Source: Janthinobacterium sp. TND4EL3 (lineage in GTDB: Bacteria > Pseudomonadota > Gammaproteobacteria > Burkholderiales > Burkholderiaceae_D). Taken from it: a DNA stretch of 64,000 nt. The notes under the pieces are model-generated. The model did no database searches and was not told where the DNA came from. It saw only the letters and a program-made list of their open reading frames with translations. Of the stretch, positions 34,636-42,974 are shown piece by piece (the stretch's first letter is position 1; the number at the start of each line of letters is the position of its first letter). Made by a program: the position numbers and the translations under genes. The DNA lies in contig NZ_FTMV01000014.1 in the NCBI RefSeq assembly GCF_900156175.1, positions 1 through 64,000 of the forward strand, read 5' to 3'.

Positions 34636-37004
34636 ACAGGCGCTTCCTTGCCCGCCGCCGGCTCATGCAGGCGGCATGCGCGAGCCTGGTCGCGCCATGG
34701 GTCCACGCCAGCGGGGATGACGGCGGCACGGCGCCGGACGCGAACCTGTTTCCCGTGCTGCAGGCCAAGGTGAAAACGGCGATGGCGCTGCTCAGCAATA
34801 AACAGTTCCTGGCGGCCCAGCCCCTGCTCGCCGAAGCGCTGGCCGTGGTGGATGCCGATCCGGCCCGGCGCTGGCCGTGGCGCGTGTATGTACTGCCCAC
34901 CTATGGTTTTGCCGAACTGGGCCTGGGACGCACCCAGGTCGCCGTCGATGCCTTGCGCCTGGCCGTGCAGGCCGAGGAGCGCATTGCCGCCGAACAACTA
35001 CAGCCATTCGCCCAGCTGTCCGCCGCCATGGACAGGGCGATGGGCAAGCAGCTGCTGAAAGTGGAATACGGACGCCAGATGCTGACGGCCATCGGCGCGC
35101 CGGGCACGCTGCGCACCGTCGGCGAGCTGCCGTACGACACGGACCATTCCGCGGCCGAGCTATGGTTCACCACGGCGCGCGCCCTGCACGCGAATGGCGA
35201 CGTGGAGGAGCTGGCGCGCTTTTACCGCCAGCACGTCGCGCCCAGGCGGGCCGCCACGGAGGACGTGCCCGCCGTGCTGGCGCAGGAGTACCGGCACTTC
35301 AAGATCGGCCTGCTGCTGTGGCAGGCTGGCCAGCACGACGCCGCCGCCGAAGCCTTTGCCGCCGCACTGGACAGCAATAGCCAGCGCTTTTCCCATATGG
35401 ATCAGACCAGCACCACCATGGAGGCCGTCTGGTCGGCATTCGTCATGCGCCGCACCATACTCGCCGCGCAGCTGGAGCAGGCGCGCCAGAACGGCGCACT
35501 CGACAGCGCCGTCCCTGTGCTGCTGGCGCGCATGGTCAGCGCCAAGGGCGGCGGTGTGCGCTACCACGAAGCCATGCTGCGCCAGCTCCATGCCAGCACG
35601 GACGCGCAGCTGCGGCAAAACCAGGCACAGTTGCGGCAAGTGGAAGACCAGATCGCCGCCCTGCCGCAAGCCATGCGCGACCTCGGCCTCTTCATGAAAC
35701 TTGCCCTCATGAACAGCCTGCAAGTCGGCCAGGTAGCGGGCGCGCTGCGCATCGAGACACTGCCCTTGCCTGACCGAAACGGCATCGACCTGGCAGCCGT
35801 GCAACGCGGCCTGGGCAACGATGCCGTCATCGGCTTTTTTGTCTATGCGCCACCGTCGGCCACGTCGTTCGCTCCGGCGCCGCCCCGCTATCTGCGCTAC
35901 TGCCTCACCGCCGCATCCATCAGCGTGTGCGATCTGGGTCCGCAGCGCGCGCTGGAACAGGCCGTGCACGGCTACCGGAGCGAGCTGATGAGCAAAACCA
36001 TGGCCGCCAGCCGGGCCGGCGGCAGCGCGCTGGCGCAGCGGCTGCTGCGCGACTTGCCGCCGGCGGCGCTTGCCGCTGCCGAGTGGATACTCGATCCGGA
36101 CGCGGCCCTGCATCTGCTGCCCTTCGACGCCCTGCCCGATGCCCAGGGCCAGCCGCTGGCGCTGACGCGCTCGTGCCGCCATGTCAATTCCCTTCTGCAA
36201 TTACTGCCAGACAAGACCGCCGCCGCGCCCGCGTCCGCGTCCGGCGCGGCGTGTATCTTTGCCAACCCGGCATATGGCGCGGGGCTGGCCCAGCCGGCCA
36301 CGGCCGCCACGCGCTTTGCCATGGCAGGCGAACACGCGGCCGGCGCACAGCGCATCGTCGCCGTCGCGCCACTGCCCGATACGCGCGGCGAGGCGGACGC
36401 CGTCAGCGCCGGCCTGCACAAGCTGGGGATGGCCACGCGACGCTACGAAGGGGAAGCAGCCAGCATGGCCGCCATGCAGGCCAGCGTATCGCCCGTCGTG
36501 CTGCACGTCGCCGCGCACGCCATCCTGGGGCAGGATACGGGTCCCGCACCCGATGACGGGGCCGGCGGGGAAGCGGAATCGATGGACTTGCTGCTGCCGG
36601 GCCGGCGCGCCGGCCTGCTGCTGTCGAACAAGGGACAGGCCGAGCTGATGCTGGCCAAGGATATCGCCCGCCTGCCGCTGCACGGCACGCAGCTGGTGGT
36701 GTTATCGGCCTGCAACACGGGCAATGGCGCCGTCTTGCCGGGAGAAGGCCTGGCCAGCCTGCGGCGGGCCGTGGAACTGGCGGGAGCACGCAGTTCCATC
36801 ACATCCCTGTGGAGCGTGCCCAGCGAGGCGAGCACGGAACTGATGCGCGCCATGTACGGCCACATCGGCAACGGCATGGCGCCCGGCGCGGCCCTGCATC
36901 GCGCCAAACAGGCCATGATCAGGCTGGGCCGGCCGCCGCTGGACTGGGCCGGCTTCGTGTTCGCGGGCACGGATGCGGCCCTGGTCGCGCCGCGTCCCGC
37001 CTGA
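34632..37004 (+). CDS. Exported CHAT-domain (caspase-like) protease homologue
   Basis: A 790-residue protein. The N-terminus (RRRLMQAACASLVAPWVHA) looks like a Tat- or Sec-type signal. Residues about 40-330 form TPR-like helical repeats (LLSNKQFLAAQPLLAEALAV), followed by a linker and a C-terminal CHAT domain (about 440-785). The caspase-like dyad is intact: His629 in LHVAAHA and Cys694 in VVLSACNTG, with later GARSSITSLWSVP. Known CHAT proteases cut partner proteins, often with TPR sensors. An extracytoplasmic location and the coupled small exported partner are unusual. Substrate unknown. Confidence 0.85.
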   Translation: MNRRFLARRRLMQAACASLVAPWVHASGDDGGTAPDANLFPVLQAKVKTAMALLSNKQFLAAQPLLAEALAVVDADPARRWPWRVYVLPTYGFAELGLGRTQVAVDALRLAVQAEERIAAEQLQPFAQLSAAMDRAMGKQLLKVEYGRQMLTAIGAPGTLRTVGELPYDTDHSAAELWFTTARALHANGDVEELARFYRQHVAPRRAATEDVPAVLAQEYRHFKIGLLLWQAGQHDAAAEAFAAALDSNSQRFSHMDQTSTTMEAVWSAFVMRRTILAAQLEQARQNGALDSAVPVLLARMVSAKGGGVRYHEAMLRQLHASTDAQLRQNQAQLRQVEDQIAALPQAMRDLGLFMKLALMNSLQVGQVAGALRIETLPLPDRNGIDLAAVQRGLGNDAVIGFFVYAPPSATSFAPAPPRYLRYCLTAASISVCDLGPQRALEQAVHGYRSELMSKTMAASRAGGSALAQRLLRDLPPAALAAAEWILDPDAALHLLPFDALPDAQGQPLALTRSCRHVNSLLQLLPDKTAAAPASASGAACIFANPAYGAGLAQPATAATRFAMAGEHAAGAQRIVAVAPLPDTRGEADAVSAGLHKLGMATRRYEGEAASMAAMQASVSPVVLHVAAHAILGQDTGPAPDDGAGGEAESMDLLLPGRRAGLLLSNKGQAELMLAKDIARLPLHGTQLVVLSACNTGNGAVLPGEGLASLRRAVELAGARSSITSLWSVPSEASTELMRAMYGHIGNGMAPGAALHRAKQAMIRLGRPPLDWAGFVFAGTDAALVAPRPA

Positions 37005-37007
37005 CGC

Positions 37008-37457
37008 TCAGCGCCTGGCCGGCTGCTTGACGCTGGCGGCTGTCTTGGCGCGGTAGGCGTCGATTTCGCGCACGGCCTTGTTAAAGTCGAGCGCCTTCAC
37101 TGCGGCCTCGATGGCTGCGTATTGCATTTTCTCGGCCACGTCCATGCTGGCTTTCTTGGCATTGACCTGCGTTGACATGCCGATCGCGTCCGCATGGATA
37201 TTGAGCGCGGAGTCAGCCAGTGACACGCTGATCCAGGCCACGCTCACCCCGTCGAGTACCGTCGCGTCGCCAGTGACTGCCAGCAACAGCTTCTTCTCAT
37301 TGAGCAGGGCGCACTGCGCATCCGAAATGGGCCAGCCGCCGTTCGCATTGACGACGCGGCGAATATCGGCCGTCGTGCTGTCCTTCATGGGACATCCGGC
37401 TTGCGCCGCCGGAAGCACGGCCAGCAAAGTCAGGGCGGCGAAGAAGATTTTTTTCAT
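37008..37457 (-). CDS. Hypothetical periplasmic protein
   Basis: A 149-residue protein with a signal peptide (MKKIFFAALTLLAVLPAAQA) and a small mature domain with two cysteines near its start (AGCPMKDST, DAQCALLNEK). AAGGAAACAAATC precedes the ATG. No family is recognised. It is convergent with the CHAT gene (3 bp between stops). Confidence 0.7.
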   Translation of the reverse strand: MKKIFFAALTLLAVLPAAQAGCPMKDSTTADIRRVVNANGGWPISDAQCALLNEKKLLLAVTGDATVLDGVSVAWISVSLADSALNIHADAIGMSTQVNAKKASMDVAEKMQYAAIEAAVKALDFNKAVREIDAYRAKTAASVKQPARR

Positions 37458-37726
37458 GATTTGTTTCCTTACGTGAGGATGCCTGGGCATCATGTCTGTC
37501 GGTTGGTTTGCGTCGTGCAACTTGTCGTTTCCGGCTGCATGAACACCATTCTGGCCGTGCGCTGGAGACGCCGCAGCCGGCTTGGGACGAAGCCCGCCAG
37601 CGGCGCGACGAACGCCCCCCGCACGGCGACGAACGGCGGGCAAGATGCCACAAATTTTGCTTAACCGCAAATTCGATCGGGCCGGAAGGAGCGACAATTC
37701 CCACTCGCCCTCACTGATCAACGCCC

Positions 37727-38554
37727 ATGAAACAGCTGACCGCCTGCGCCGCCCTACTCCTGAGCCAGCTACTGCCCGGCTGCGCCGGCCTGCCCACGGC
37801 CGCCCCCGAACTGGCGCAGGTACGCGCGCTGGCCGCTGGCGAACAAGCCTTGCCGGCCTTCGGCGAACTGGCCCTGCGCCACCGCGACAGCTATGCGCGC
37901 CTGCGGCCCTACCTGTCGCCGCAGCAGGACGCCAGCGAACAGGTCCTCGACCGGCAGCGCCGCGCCATGCACGCCGACGTGGCGCTGATCCAGCGCGGCG
38001 TGTCGCTGTACTTGCAGGCCCTGGGACGGCTGGCGGGCCAGGAATACCTGTCCCTGGACAATGAAATCAAGGCCGCCGGCAGCGCCATCCGCGCCTGGCC
38101 CGACAGCGGCATCGTCGACCGCGACGTGGCGGCCTACACCGCCGTGCTGCGCCTGCTGGCCCGCCTGCAGGGGGAAGCCGGCCAGCGCGCACAACTGGCG
38201 CACGTGCTGCGCGAAGGCGACGACGCCGTGCAGACGCTGCTGTCCACGCTGGCAAGCCTGCTGCGCCTGTACGACAAGGCGGGCGACAACGAACGCGATA
38301 TCGTGCTGGGCCAGCTGGAAATGGACCTGGCCTTCGCCGACACGCCGCAGCAGCGCCTGCTGGTGGTGCTGGCCAGAACCCTGCAACAAAGCAAAACAGA
38401 GGAATACCGCCTGTACGGCCTGCGTCATACGCTGGCAGGGCAGCAACTGGCGGCCCTGGCGCGCGAACATGCGCGCCTGGCCATGGCCGGCACCCACATC
38501 CCGGAGGCAACATGGACGGATCACCAGGCAGCGAACGCCGCGAAGCGGCCCTGA
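37727..38554 (+). CDS. Hypothetical helical lipoprotein
   Basis: A 275-residue lipoprotein: signal CAALLLSQLLPGCAGLP with cleavage before Cys19. The mature part is almost wholly helical with many Leu/Ala/Gln heptads, suggesting a coiled or helical bundle. No known domain is recognised. Its 3' end overlaps the next gene by 43 bp in another frame, so the two are translationally linked. The terminal ~15 residues lie in the overlap. Confidence 0.72.
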   Translation: MKQLTACAALLLSQLLPGCAGLPTAAPELAQVRALAAGEQALPAFGELALRHRDSYARLRPYLSPQQDASEQVLDRQRRAMHADVALIQRGVSLYLQALGRLAGQEYLSLDNEIKAAGSAIRAWPDSGIVDRDVAAYTAVLRLLARLQGEAGQRAQLAHVLREGDDAVQTLLSTLASLLRLYDKAGDNERDIVLGQLEMDLAFADTPQQRLLVVLARTLQQSKTEEYRLYGLRHTLAGQQLAALAREHARLAMAGTHIPEATWTDHQAANAAKRP

Positions 38555-38973
38555 GCAGCGCCATGCGCGTCGAGCAGCTGGCCGACAGCCTGTCGCAGGC
38601 GGCCGTCACCCTGCATGGCGCCGTCATGCGCGCCATCCGCAAGCGCGCCAGCCAGGGAGAAAACGGCATCAGCCTGAGCCAGGCACACGCCGTCTTCGCG
38701 CTGGAAGTGGCCCTGCGCCAGCAAGCGAACCAGCTGTATGCCGATGCCGCCGGGCATACCGTCGCCGGCCTGGACACGGCGCAGCGCCAGCTCAGCGGCC
38801 TGCTCGACACGGTGCGCCTGAGCATCGCCCGCAACGACGACGTGCGGCACTGGATCAGCCTGGCCACGAGTTTATTGCACCTGGGCAGCTCCGTACTGGC
38901 AGGCAGCCCCGAGCGCATTCTCACCAGCGTCGGCAAGGTGCGTGAGCGGCTGCAAGAGATGGCGCAGGACTGA
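38512..38973 (+). CDS. Hypothetical helical protein, overlapping partner
   Basis: A 153-residue protein of amphipathic helices (SAMRVEQLADSLSQAAVTLH, AVFALEVALRQQANQLYADA) with a moderately hydrophobic C-terminal helix (WISLATSLLHLGSSVLAG). GGAGGCAAC just before the ATG is a good ribosome-binding site, which supports this start inside the preceding gene. It has no signal peptide. Unknown function; the arrangement suggests a complex with the lipoprotein if the C-terminal helix reaches the membrane. Confidence 0.68.
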   Translation: MDGSPGSERREAALSSAMRVEQLADSLSQAAVTLHGAVMRAIRKRASQGENGISLSQAHAVFALEVALRQQANQLYADAAGHTVAGLDTAQRQLSGLLDTVRLSIARNDDVRHWISLATSLLHLGSSVLAGSPERILTSVGKVRERLQEMAQD

Positions 38974-39053
38974 TTGAAATTGGCTGGCGAGCGCCTATAC
39001 TGGGACGTCCCCGCATGGCAATCACGCCCGCGGGACGACCAGAGGAGGCCAAT

Positions 39054-39473
39054 ATGCGTATCGAACCGTATTTGCAATTCAATGGCAATTGCGCGCAAGC
39101 GATGGAATACTACCGCCAGCACCTGCATGGCGAGAATCTGTGCCTGATGCCGTTCCGCGGCTCGCCGGGCCAGGAGCAAGTGAAGGAAGACTGGTACGAC
39201 AAGATCATGCACGGCTCCGTGCAACTGGGTCCCACCATGCTGATGGGCTCGGACGGCGGCTGCAGCGAGGATGGCGCCAGGGGCATGAGCGGCTGCTCGG
39301 TCTGCCTGACCCTCGATACGCCGGAGGAAGCGGAACGGGCCTTCGCCGCGCTGGCGCGTGACGGCAGCATCCAGATGCCGCTGGCCGAAACCTTCTGGGC
39401 CAAGCGCTTCGGCATGCTGAAAGACCAGTTCGGCGTCGCCTGGATGGTCAACTGCCTGAAAGAGCCAGCATAG
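39054..39473 (+). CDS. VOC-family (PhnB-like) protein
   Basis: A 139-residue protein of the vicinal-oxygen-chelate/glyoxalase fold, PhnB/3-demethylubiquinone-methyltransferase-like group. It starts MRIEPYLQFNGNCAQAMEYY, contains LMGSDGG and ends FGMLKDQFGVAWMVN, all typical of this group. AGGAGGCC lies 5 nt before ATG 39054. Biochemical role is not established for most members. Stand-alone gene. Confidence 0.88.
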   Translation: MRIEPYLQFNGNCAQAMEYYRQHLHGENLCLMPFRGSPGQEQVKEDWYDKIMHGSVQLGPTMLMGSDGGCSEDGARGMSGCSVCLTLDTPEEAERAFAALARDGSIQMPLAETFWAKRFGMLKDQFGVAWMVNCLKEPA

Positions 39474-39581
39474 AACGGCCCTTGCCTGCCTGCGCCGCGT
39501 CAAACGCGGCGCGGGTGGTAGCGCAAGCAGAGTCGCCCATCCTGGACTACCATAGAGGAGAGACGCCTATCGGGGACAGCC

Positions 39582-39962
39582 ATGAACGGATTGCCGCAAG
39601 ACCAGCTGCAGCGCCTGCGCGACGAGCTGGAGCAGCGCAAGCTGGCGCTGCAGGAACAAATCGACAGTGAAGCGGCCGAGGCGGATGCGCGCGCCTCGCT
39701 GCTCAATGAAATCGAAGCCTCGCCGGCCGACAACGCCAGCGTGCGTACCTTGAACGCCCTCGTCAGCGAAGCGGCCGAGCACAATATGGCGCAACTGGCC
39801 ATCATCAAGCACGCGCTGGCCAAGTTTGCCGACGGCAGCTACGGCCTGTGCGACAACTGCGGCGAAGCCATCGGCCTGTCGCGCCTGAACGCGCGCCCGG
39901 AAGCGCGCCTGTGCATCGATTGCCAGACGCGGCTGGAAAAATCCCTGCGCTCGGTACCATGA
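39582..39962 (+). CDS. TraR/DksA-family zinc-finger protein
   Basis: A 126-residue DksA-like protein. Residues 1-85 form a coiled coil (LQRLRDELEQRKLALQEQID), and residues 88-115 a four-cysteine zinc finger (CDNCG and CIDCQ). DksA-type proteins enter the RNA polymerase secondary channel and tune transcription, often with ppGpp. The coiled-coil tip lacks an obvious DxxDxA motif, so it may be a paralogue with different activity rather than housekeeping DksA. Confidence 0.88.
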   Translation: MNGLPQDQLQRLRDELEQRKLALQEQIDSEAAEADARASLLNEIEASPADNASVRTLNALVSEAAEHNMAQLAIIKHALAKFADGSYGLCDNCGEAIGLSRLNARPEARLCIDCQTRLEKSLRSVP

Positions 39963-40145
39963 CGCTGCCATCCGGGCGGCACAACGACAAAGGGCAAGGC
40001 ATCGCTGCCCTGCCCCCTGCTTTCCAGCCTTGCCGCCATGCGGCCGTTCGTCCCCCGCCAGCATCGTGCGTGCCGGCTGGCTGGACGGGTCTCCTCTGCT
40101 GCCCTTGCCCTGCTGCAAGCTGCGCGCTTGCCTGACTCAGCTTGC

Positions 40146-40892
40146 TTAACTCATGTGCTGCCCGCCATTGATGGCGATGTTCGCGCCCGTGACGAACGCC
40201 GCCTCGTCGGAGGCCAGGTAAGCCACCAGCGCCGCCACCTCGTCCGGCTCGCCCAGGCGGCCCAGGGGAATCTGCGGCAGGATCTTCGTTTCCAGGATAT
40301 CGGCCGGCACGGCCGTTACCATCTGCGTGCGCAAGTAGCCGGGCGAGACCGTGTTGACGGTGATGCCGTGGCGCGCCACTTCCAGCGCCAGCGCCTTGCT
40401 GAAGCCATGCACGCCCGCCTTGGCGGCCGCATAGTTGCACTGGCCAAACGCGCCCTTCTGGCCATTCACGGACGAGATATTGATGATGCGGCCCCAGCGC
40501 TGTTGCAGCATGGGTTCGAGCACCTGCTTGCTCATGTTGAACAGGCTGTCGAGATTGGTGCGCATGACTTCGGACCAGTGCGCCAATTCCATCTTGCGCA
40601 TGCTCTGGTCGCGCGTGATGCCGGCGTTGTTCACCAGCACGTCGATGCGGCCGAACTGCGCCAGCACCTTGCCGACGGCCTCGCTGCACGCGGCGAAATC
40701 GGCCACGTCGACGGCCAGCGCCTGGAAATGGTAATGCTGCTCGCGCTGCTCGTCGAGCCAGTGCTGCACGCGCGGATTGCCGGGCGTATGCGCGGCCACG
40801 ACGATCAGGCCCGCGTCATGCAAACGCCGGCACAGGGCCGTGCCCAGGCCGCCCATGCCGCCCGTCACCAGCGCCACCTTTTGTTCCTTCAT
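40146..40892 (-). CDS. phaB: Acetoacetyl-CoA reductase PhaB
   Basis: A 248-residue NADPH-dependent short-chain dehydrogenase that makes (R)-3-hydroxybutyryl-CoA for PHB synthesis. Motifs: cofactor loop VTGGMGGLGTALCRRL, NNAGITRD, catalytic Ser in INISSVNGQKGAFGQ, Tyr-Lys in NYAAAKAGVHGFSKAL, and PGYLRTQMV, a set close to PhaB. AGGGGAGAC precedes the ATG at 40892. No phaC or phaA is adjacent, so it may be a paralogue at a distance from the main pha operon. Confidence 0.9.
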   Translation of the reverse strand: MKEQKVALVTGGMGGLGTALCRRLHDAGLIVVAAHTPGNPRVQHWLDEQREQHYHFQALAVDVADFAACSEAVGKVLAQFGRIDVLVNNAGITRDQSMRKMELAHWSEVMRTNLDSLFNMSKQVLEPMLQQRWGRIINISSVNGQKGAFGQCNYAAAKAGVHGFSKALALEVARHGITVNTVSPGYLRTQMVTAVPADILETKILPQIPLGRLGEPDEVAALVAYLASDEAAFVTGANIAINGGQHMS

Positions 40893-40989
40893 TGCCGTCT
40901 CCCCTCTGGTTGTGGTTGTTCTGCGTGGGATCAAGTGTAGGTGGCGCTTTTGGCGACGGCATTGCGCCAGATCAAAGGCTGAGCCTGCA

Positions 40990-41020
40990 TATGGACGCGT
41001 TCGTCTGCGCTGTGTCCATA
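40990..41020. promoter_or_regulatory. TATGGAC-N17-GTCCATA inverted repeat
   Basis: A perfect 7-bp inverted repeat with a 17-nt spacer in the divergent region between phaB and the small RiPP-like gene. It could be an operator or a hairpin in the leader. No recognised binding-site consensus matches. Confidence 0.35.
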
Positions 41021-41049
41021 CGAGAAAAATTATCAAAATCATACTTTGC

Positions 41050-41068
41050 AAGGAGGTGATGGCACCTC
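41050..41068 (+). promoter_or_regulatory. Full-length Shine-Dalgarno match inside a hairpin
   Basis: AAGGAGGTGAT (41050-41060) is an 11-nt perfect complement to the 3' tail of 16S rRNA. Its GAGGTG (41053-41058) can pair with CACCTC (41063-41068) across an ATGG loop, hiding the site. A 12-codon frame starts in the loop (ATG 41059) and ends at 41097, 24 bp before the RiPP-like start. It may act as a leader peptide or a control hairpin. Confidence 0.4.
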
Positions 41069-41121
41069 GGCGGGCAAGGCAGCTAATCCTTACCTGATGG
41101 CATGATTCAAAGGAGAACGCG

Positions 41122-41442
41122 ATGGAAATCCAGGACGATACGGAAGCATTGAGGGACTTGTTCAACGAGATCAATCCCGGCATGAGCGACGTGGAATCGC
41201 TGCATCAGGCGGAACTCGATCCGCACCATGCGCTGGCCCTGATGGCCAACCCGAAAGCGGCGCTGAAAGCCATGGGCATCCCCGTCAGCGATGCCTCGCA
41301 AGTGCAGGTGACCATGAAGAACCGCGCCGACCGCGCCATGATGGAGGTGGCGCAAAGGGCGGCGCAGTTGCGGCGCATTATCATCATCGTGATTCATTAC
41401 CGCAACTGCGACGCCGATATCATCATCATCGGCATGAGCTGA
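41122..41442 (+). CDS. Putative RiPP precursor with NHLP-like leader
   Basis: A 106-residue protein with an excellent ribosome-binding site (AAGGAGAACGCG). Residues about 35-68 (ALALMANPKAALKAMGIPVS, then DASQVQVTMKN) match the nitrile-hydratase-like leader peptide pattern (LLANPKAAL..GI then V.V). The C-terminal ~23 residues after a basic step (LRRIIIIVIHYRNCDADIII) are extremely Ile-rich with one Cys, one Tyr and two IIII blocks, a plausible core. No cyclase, YcaO, LanM, radical-SAM or export peptidase gene is in the window, so function is inferred. It could also be an orphan NHLP-fold protein. Confidence 0.55.
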   Translation: MEIQDDTEALRDLFNEINPGMSDVESLHQAELDPHHALALMANPKAALKAMGIPVSDASQVQVTMKNRADRAMMEVAQRAAQLRRIIIIVIHYRNCDADIIIIGMS

Positions 41443-41450
41443 GGCAGCAA

Positions 41451-41480
41451 GCGCCGGCCGCAGTCGTGCGCGGCCGGCGC
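41451..41480 (+). other. Very stable GC hairpin after the RiPP-like gene
   Basis: A perfect 11-bp stem (GCGCCGGCCGC with GCGGCCGGCGC) with an 8-nt loop starts 8 bp after the stop codon. No T-run follows, so it may stabilise the 3' end of the small transcript rather than terminate it. Confidence 0.55.
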
Positions 41481-41528
41481 CCCGGACTGTGCCAGAATGG
41501 GTCTTACTGCACAGCGAGAGGCCAGGCC

Positions 41529-42395
41529 ATGACGTACAAGACCGTATTGCTCCACATCGACGACAGCGCGGGACGCGCCGCCCGCATCGAAGCGGCCGCC
41601 AGCATCGCCCAGGCTTGCGGCGGCCACCTGACGGGCGTGGCCCTGACGGGCGTGTCGCGGCTGCTGTACCAGAACCAGCCCGACCTCGATGCCGATCCGA
41701 ACCTGGCGCTGCACCTCAATTTCCTGCGCGAACGGGCCACGCGCTCCCTCGACGGCTTCGAGGCGCAGGTGCGCGCGGCCGGCGTCGCCTCGTTCGAACA
41801 GCGCGTCGTCGACGACGAGGCGGCGGGCGGCATCAGCGTGCTGGCCCGCTATGCGGACCTGGTGGTCATCAGCCAATACAATGCCAAGGATAAATCGCCG
41901 TCCGTGATGCGCGATTTTCCCGCCTATGTGCTGCTGCACTCGGGCCGGCCCGTGCTGATCGTGCCATATGCGCCGCCGTTGCCCCTGCTGGCGCCGCCGG
42001 CGGCCGCGCGCAATGTGCTCATTTCATGGAATGCCAGCAAGGAAGCGAGCCGCGCCGTGACCGCCGCCCTGCCCCTGCTGCAGCGGGCTGAACATGTGCA
42101 CGTGGCCATCTTCGACGCCCAGGTGCATGCGGCCGAGCACGGTGAACAGCCGGGCGCGGAACTGCTGCACTACCTGGCACGCCACGGCGTGGCGGCGCGC
42201 GTGCACCTGCTCGATGGCGGCGGCGTGCGGCGCGGCGACATCGGCGAGGCCCTGCTGTCGCAGGCGGCCGACCTGTCGGCCGATTTGCTGGTGATGGGGG
42301 CGTATGGCCATTCGCGCCTGCGCGAAACCATCCTGGGCGGCGTCACGCGCACGATTCTGCAGAGCATGACGATCCCCGTGCTGATGGCGCACTAG
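41529..42395 (+). CDS. Tandem universal stress protein
   Basis: A 288-residue cytosolic protein with two Usp domains. The first (residues 1-150) starts TYKTVLLHIDDSAGRAARIE and is degenerate in its ATP motif. The second (about 160-288) has RNVLISWNASKEASRAV and the ATP-binding GAYGHSRLRETILGGVTRTI with the G-2X-G-9X-G(S/T) pattern. Tandem Usps support survival in starvation or low oxygen. Two-domain architecture and length are normal. No anaerobic regulator site was found upstream. Confidence 0.9.
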   Translation: MTYKTVLLHIDDSAGRAARIEAAASIAQACGGHLTGVALTGVSRLLYQNQPDLDADPNLALHLNFLRERATRSLDGFEAQVRAAGVASFEQRVVDDEAAGGISVLARYADLVVISQYNAKDKSPSVMRDFPAYVLLHSGRPVLIVPYAPPLPLLAPPAAARNVLISWNASKEASRAVTAALPLLQRAEHVHVAIFDAQVHAAEHGEQPGAELLHYLARHGVAARVHLLDGGGVRRGDIGEALLSQAADLSADLLVMGAYGHSRLRETILGGVTRTILQSMTIPVLMAH

Positions 42396-42416
42396 GCAGT
42401 GGGAAAGACGGCAGGG

Positions 42417-42776
42417 CTAGCTGCCCTGCCAGGGCTGGCTGCGGATCTTCGCCACCTGGCGCTGCGCCAGCCATTGCCACAGCTGCAGCGCGGCATCCTG
42501 CGGCAGGGCCGACATGTGGCGCGGGCTGGCCAGGGCGATTTCGCAATCGCGGTCCGACCATTCCTCGAAAGTGACTTCGCCCCCGCTAGCGACCTCGACC
42601 TGATACATCAGGCCGTCATCGTAACCAAAACGCAACATGACGGCGGCCGGCCCGCCATCCGGCGTGGCGGCGGGCCCCCGGTACACTTCGGCCAGCGCAT
42701 CGGCCAGCTGTGCCGGCGAGGGCGCGCAGATGTCGCGCCCGTCTGCCCGTGTCAGGATGAACCATGCCTGTGTCAT
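42417..42776 (-). CDS. Hypothetical cytosolic protein
   Basis: A 119-residue acidic protein with no signal peptide. The pattern WFILTRADGRDICAPSPAQL, VMLRFGYDDGLMYQVEV and FEEWSDRDCEIALA suggests a small alpha+beta fold vaguely like immunity-protein families, but no firm match can be made. It is convergent with the Usp gene. About 200 bp upstream are free of genes and AT-richer, probably with its promoter. Confidence 0.6.
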   Translation of the reverse strand: MTQAWFILTRADGRDICAPSPAQLADALAEVYRGPAATPDGGPAAVMLRFGYDDGLMYQVEVASGGEVTFEEWSDRDCEIALASPRHMSALPQDAALQLWQWLAQRQVAKIRSQPWQGS

Positions 42777-42974
42777 GACGCGCCCTCCTATTCATACTCG
42801 TTAGCATGCGAGGCAAGTACTACGGGCAGTCACCTGGGTCCACGCTCACTTCGGGCGCACGGAAACTATCCCTGTCGGCATTGTTTTAGCAATCACTACC
42901 AATACTAACAAGAATAATACCTAAATTTCGTGCTGCGCGGCATTTATGCCATGGCCGACGATATTGCCGCCACA

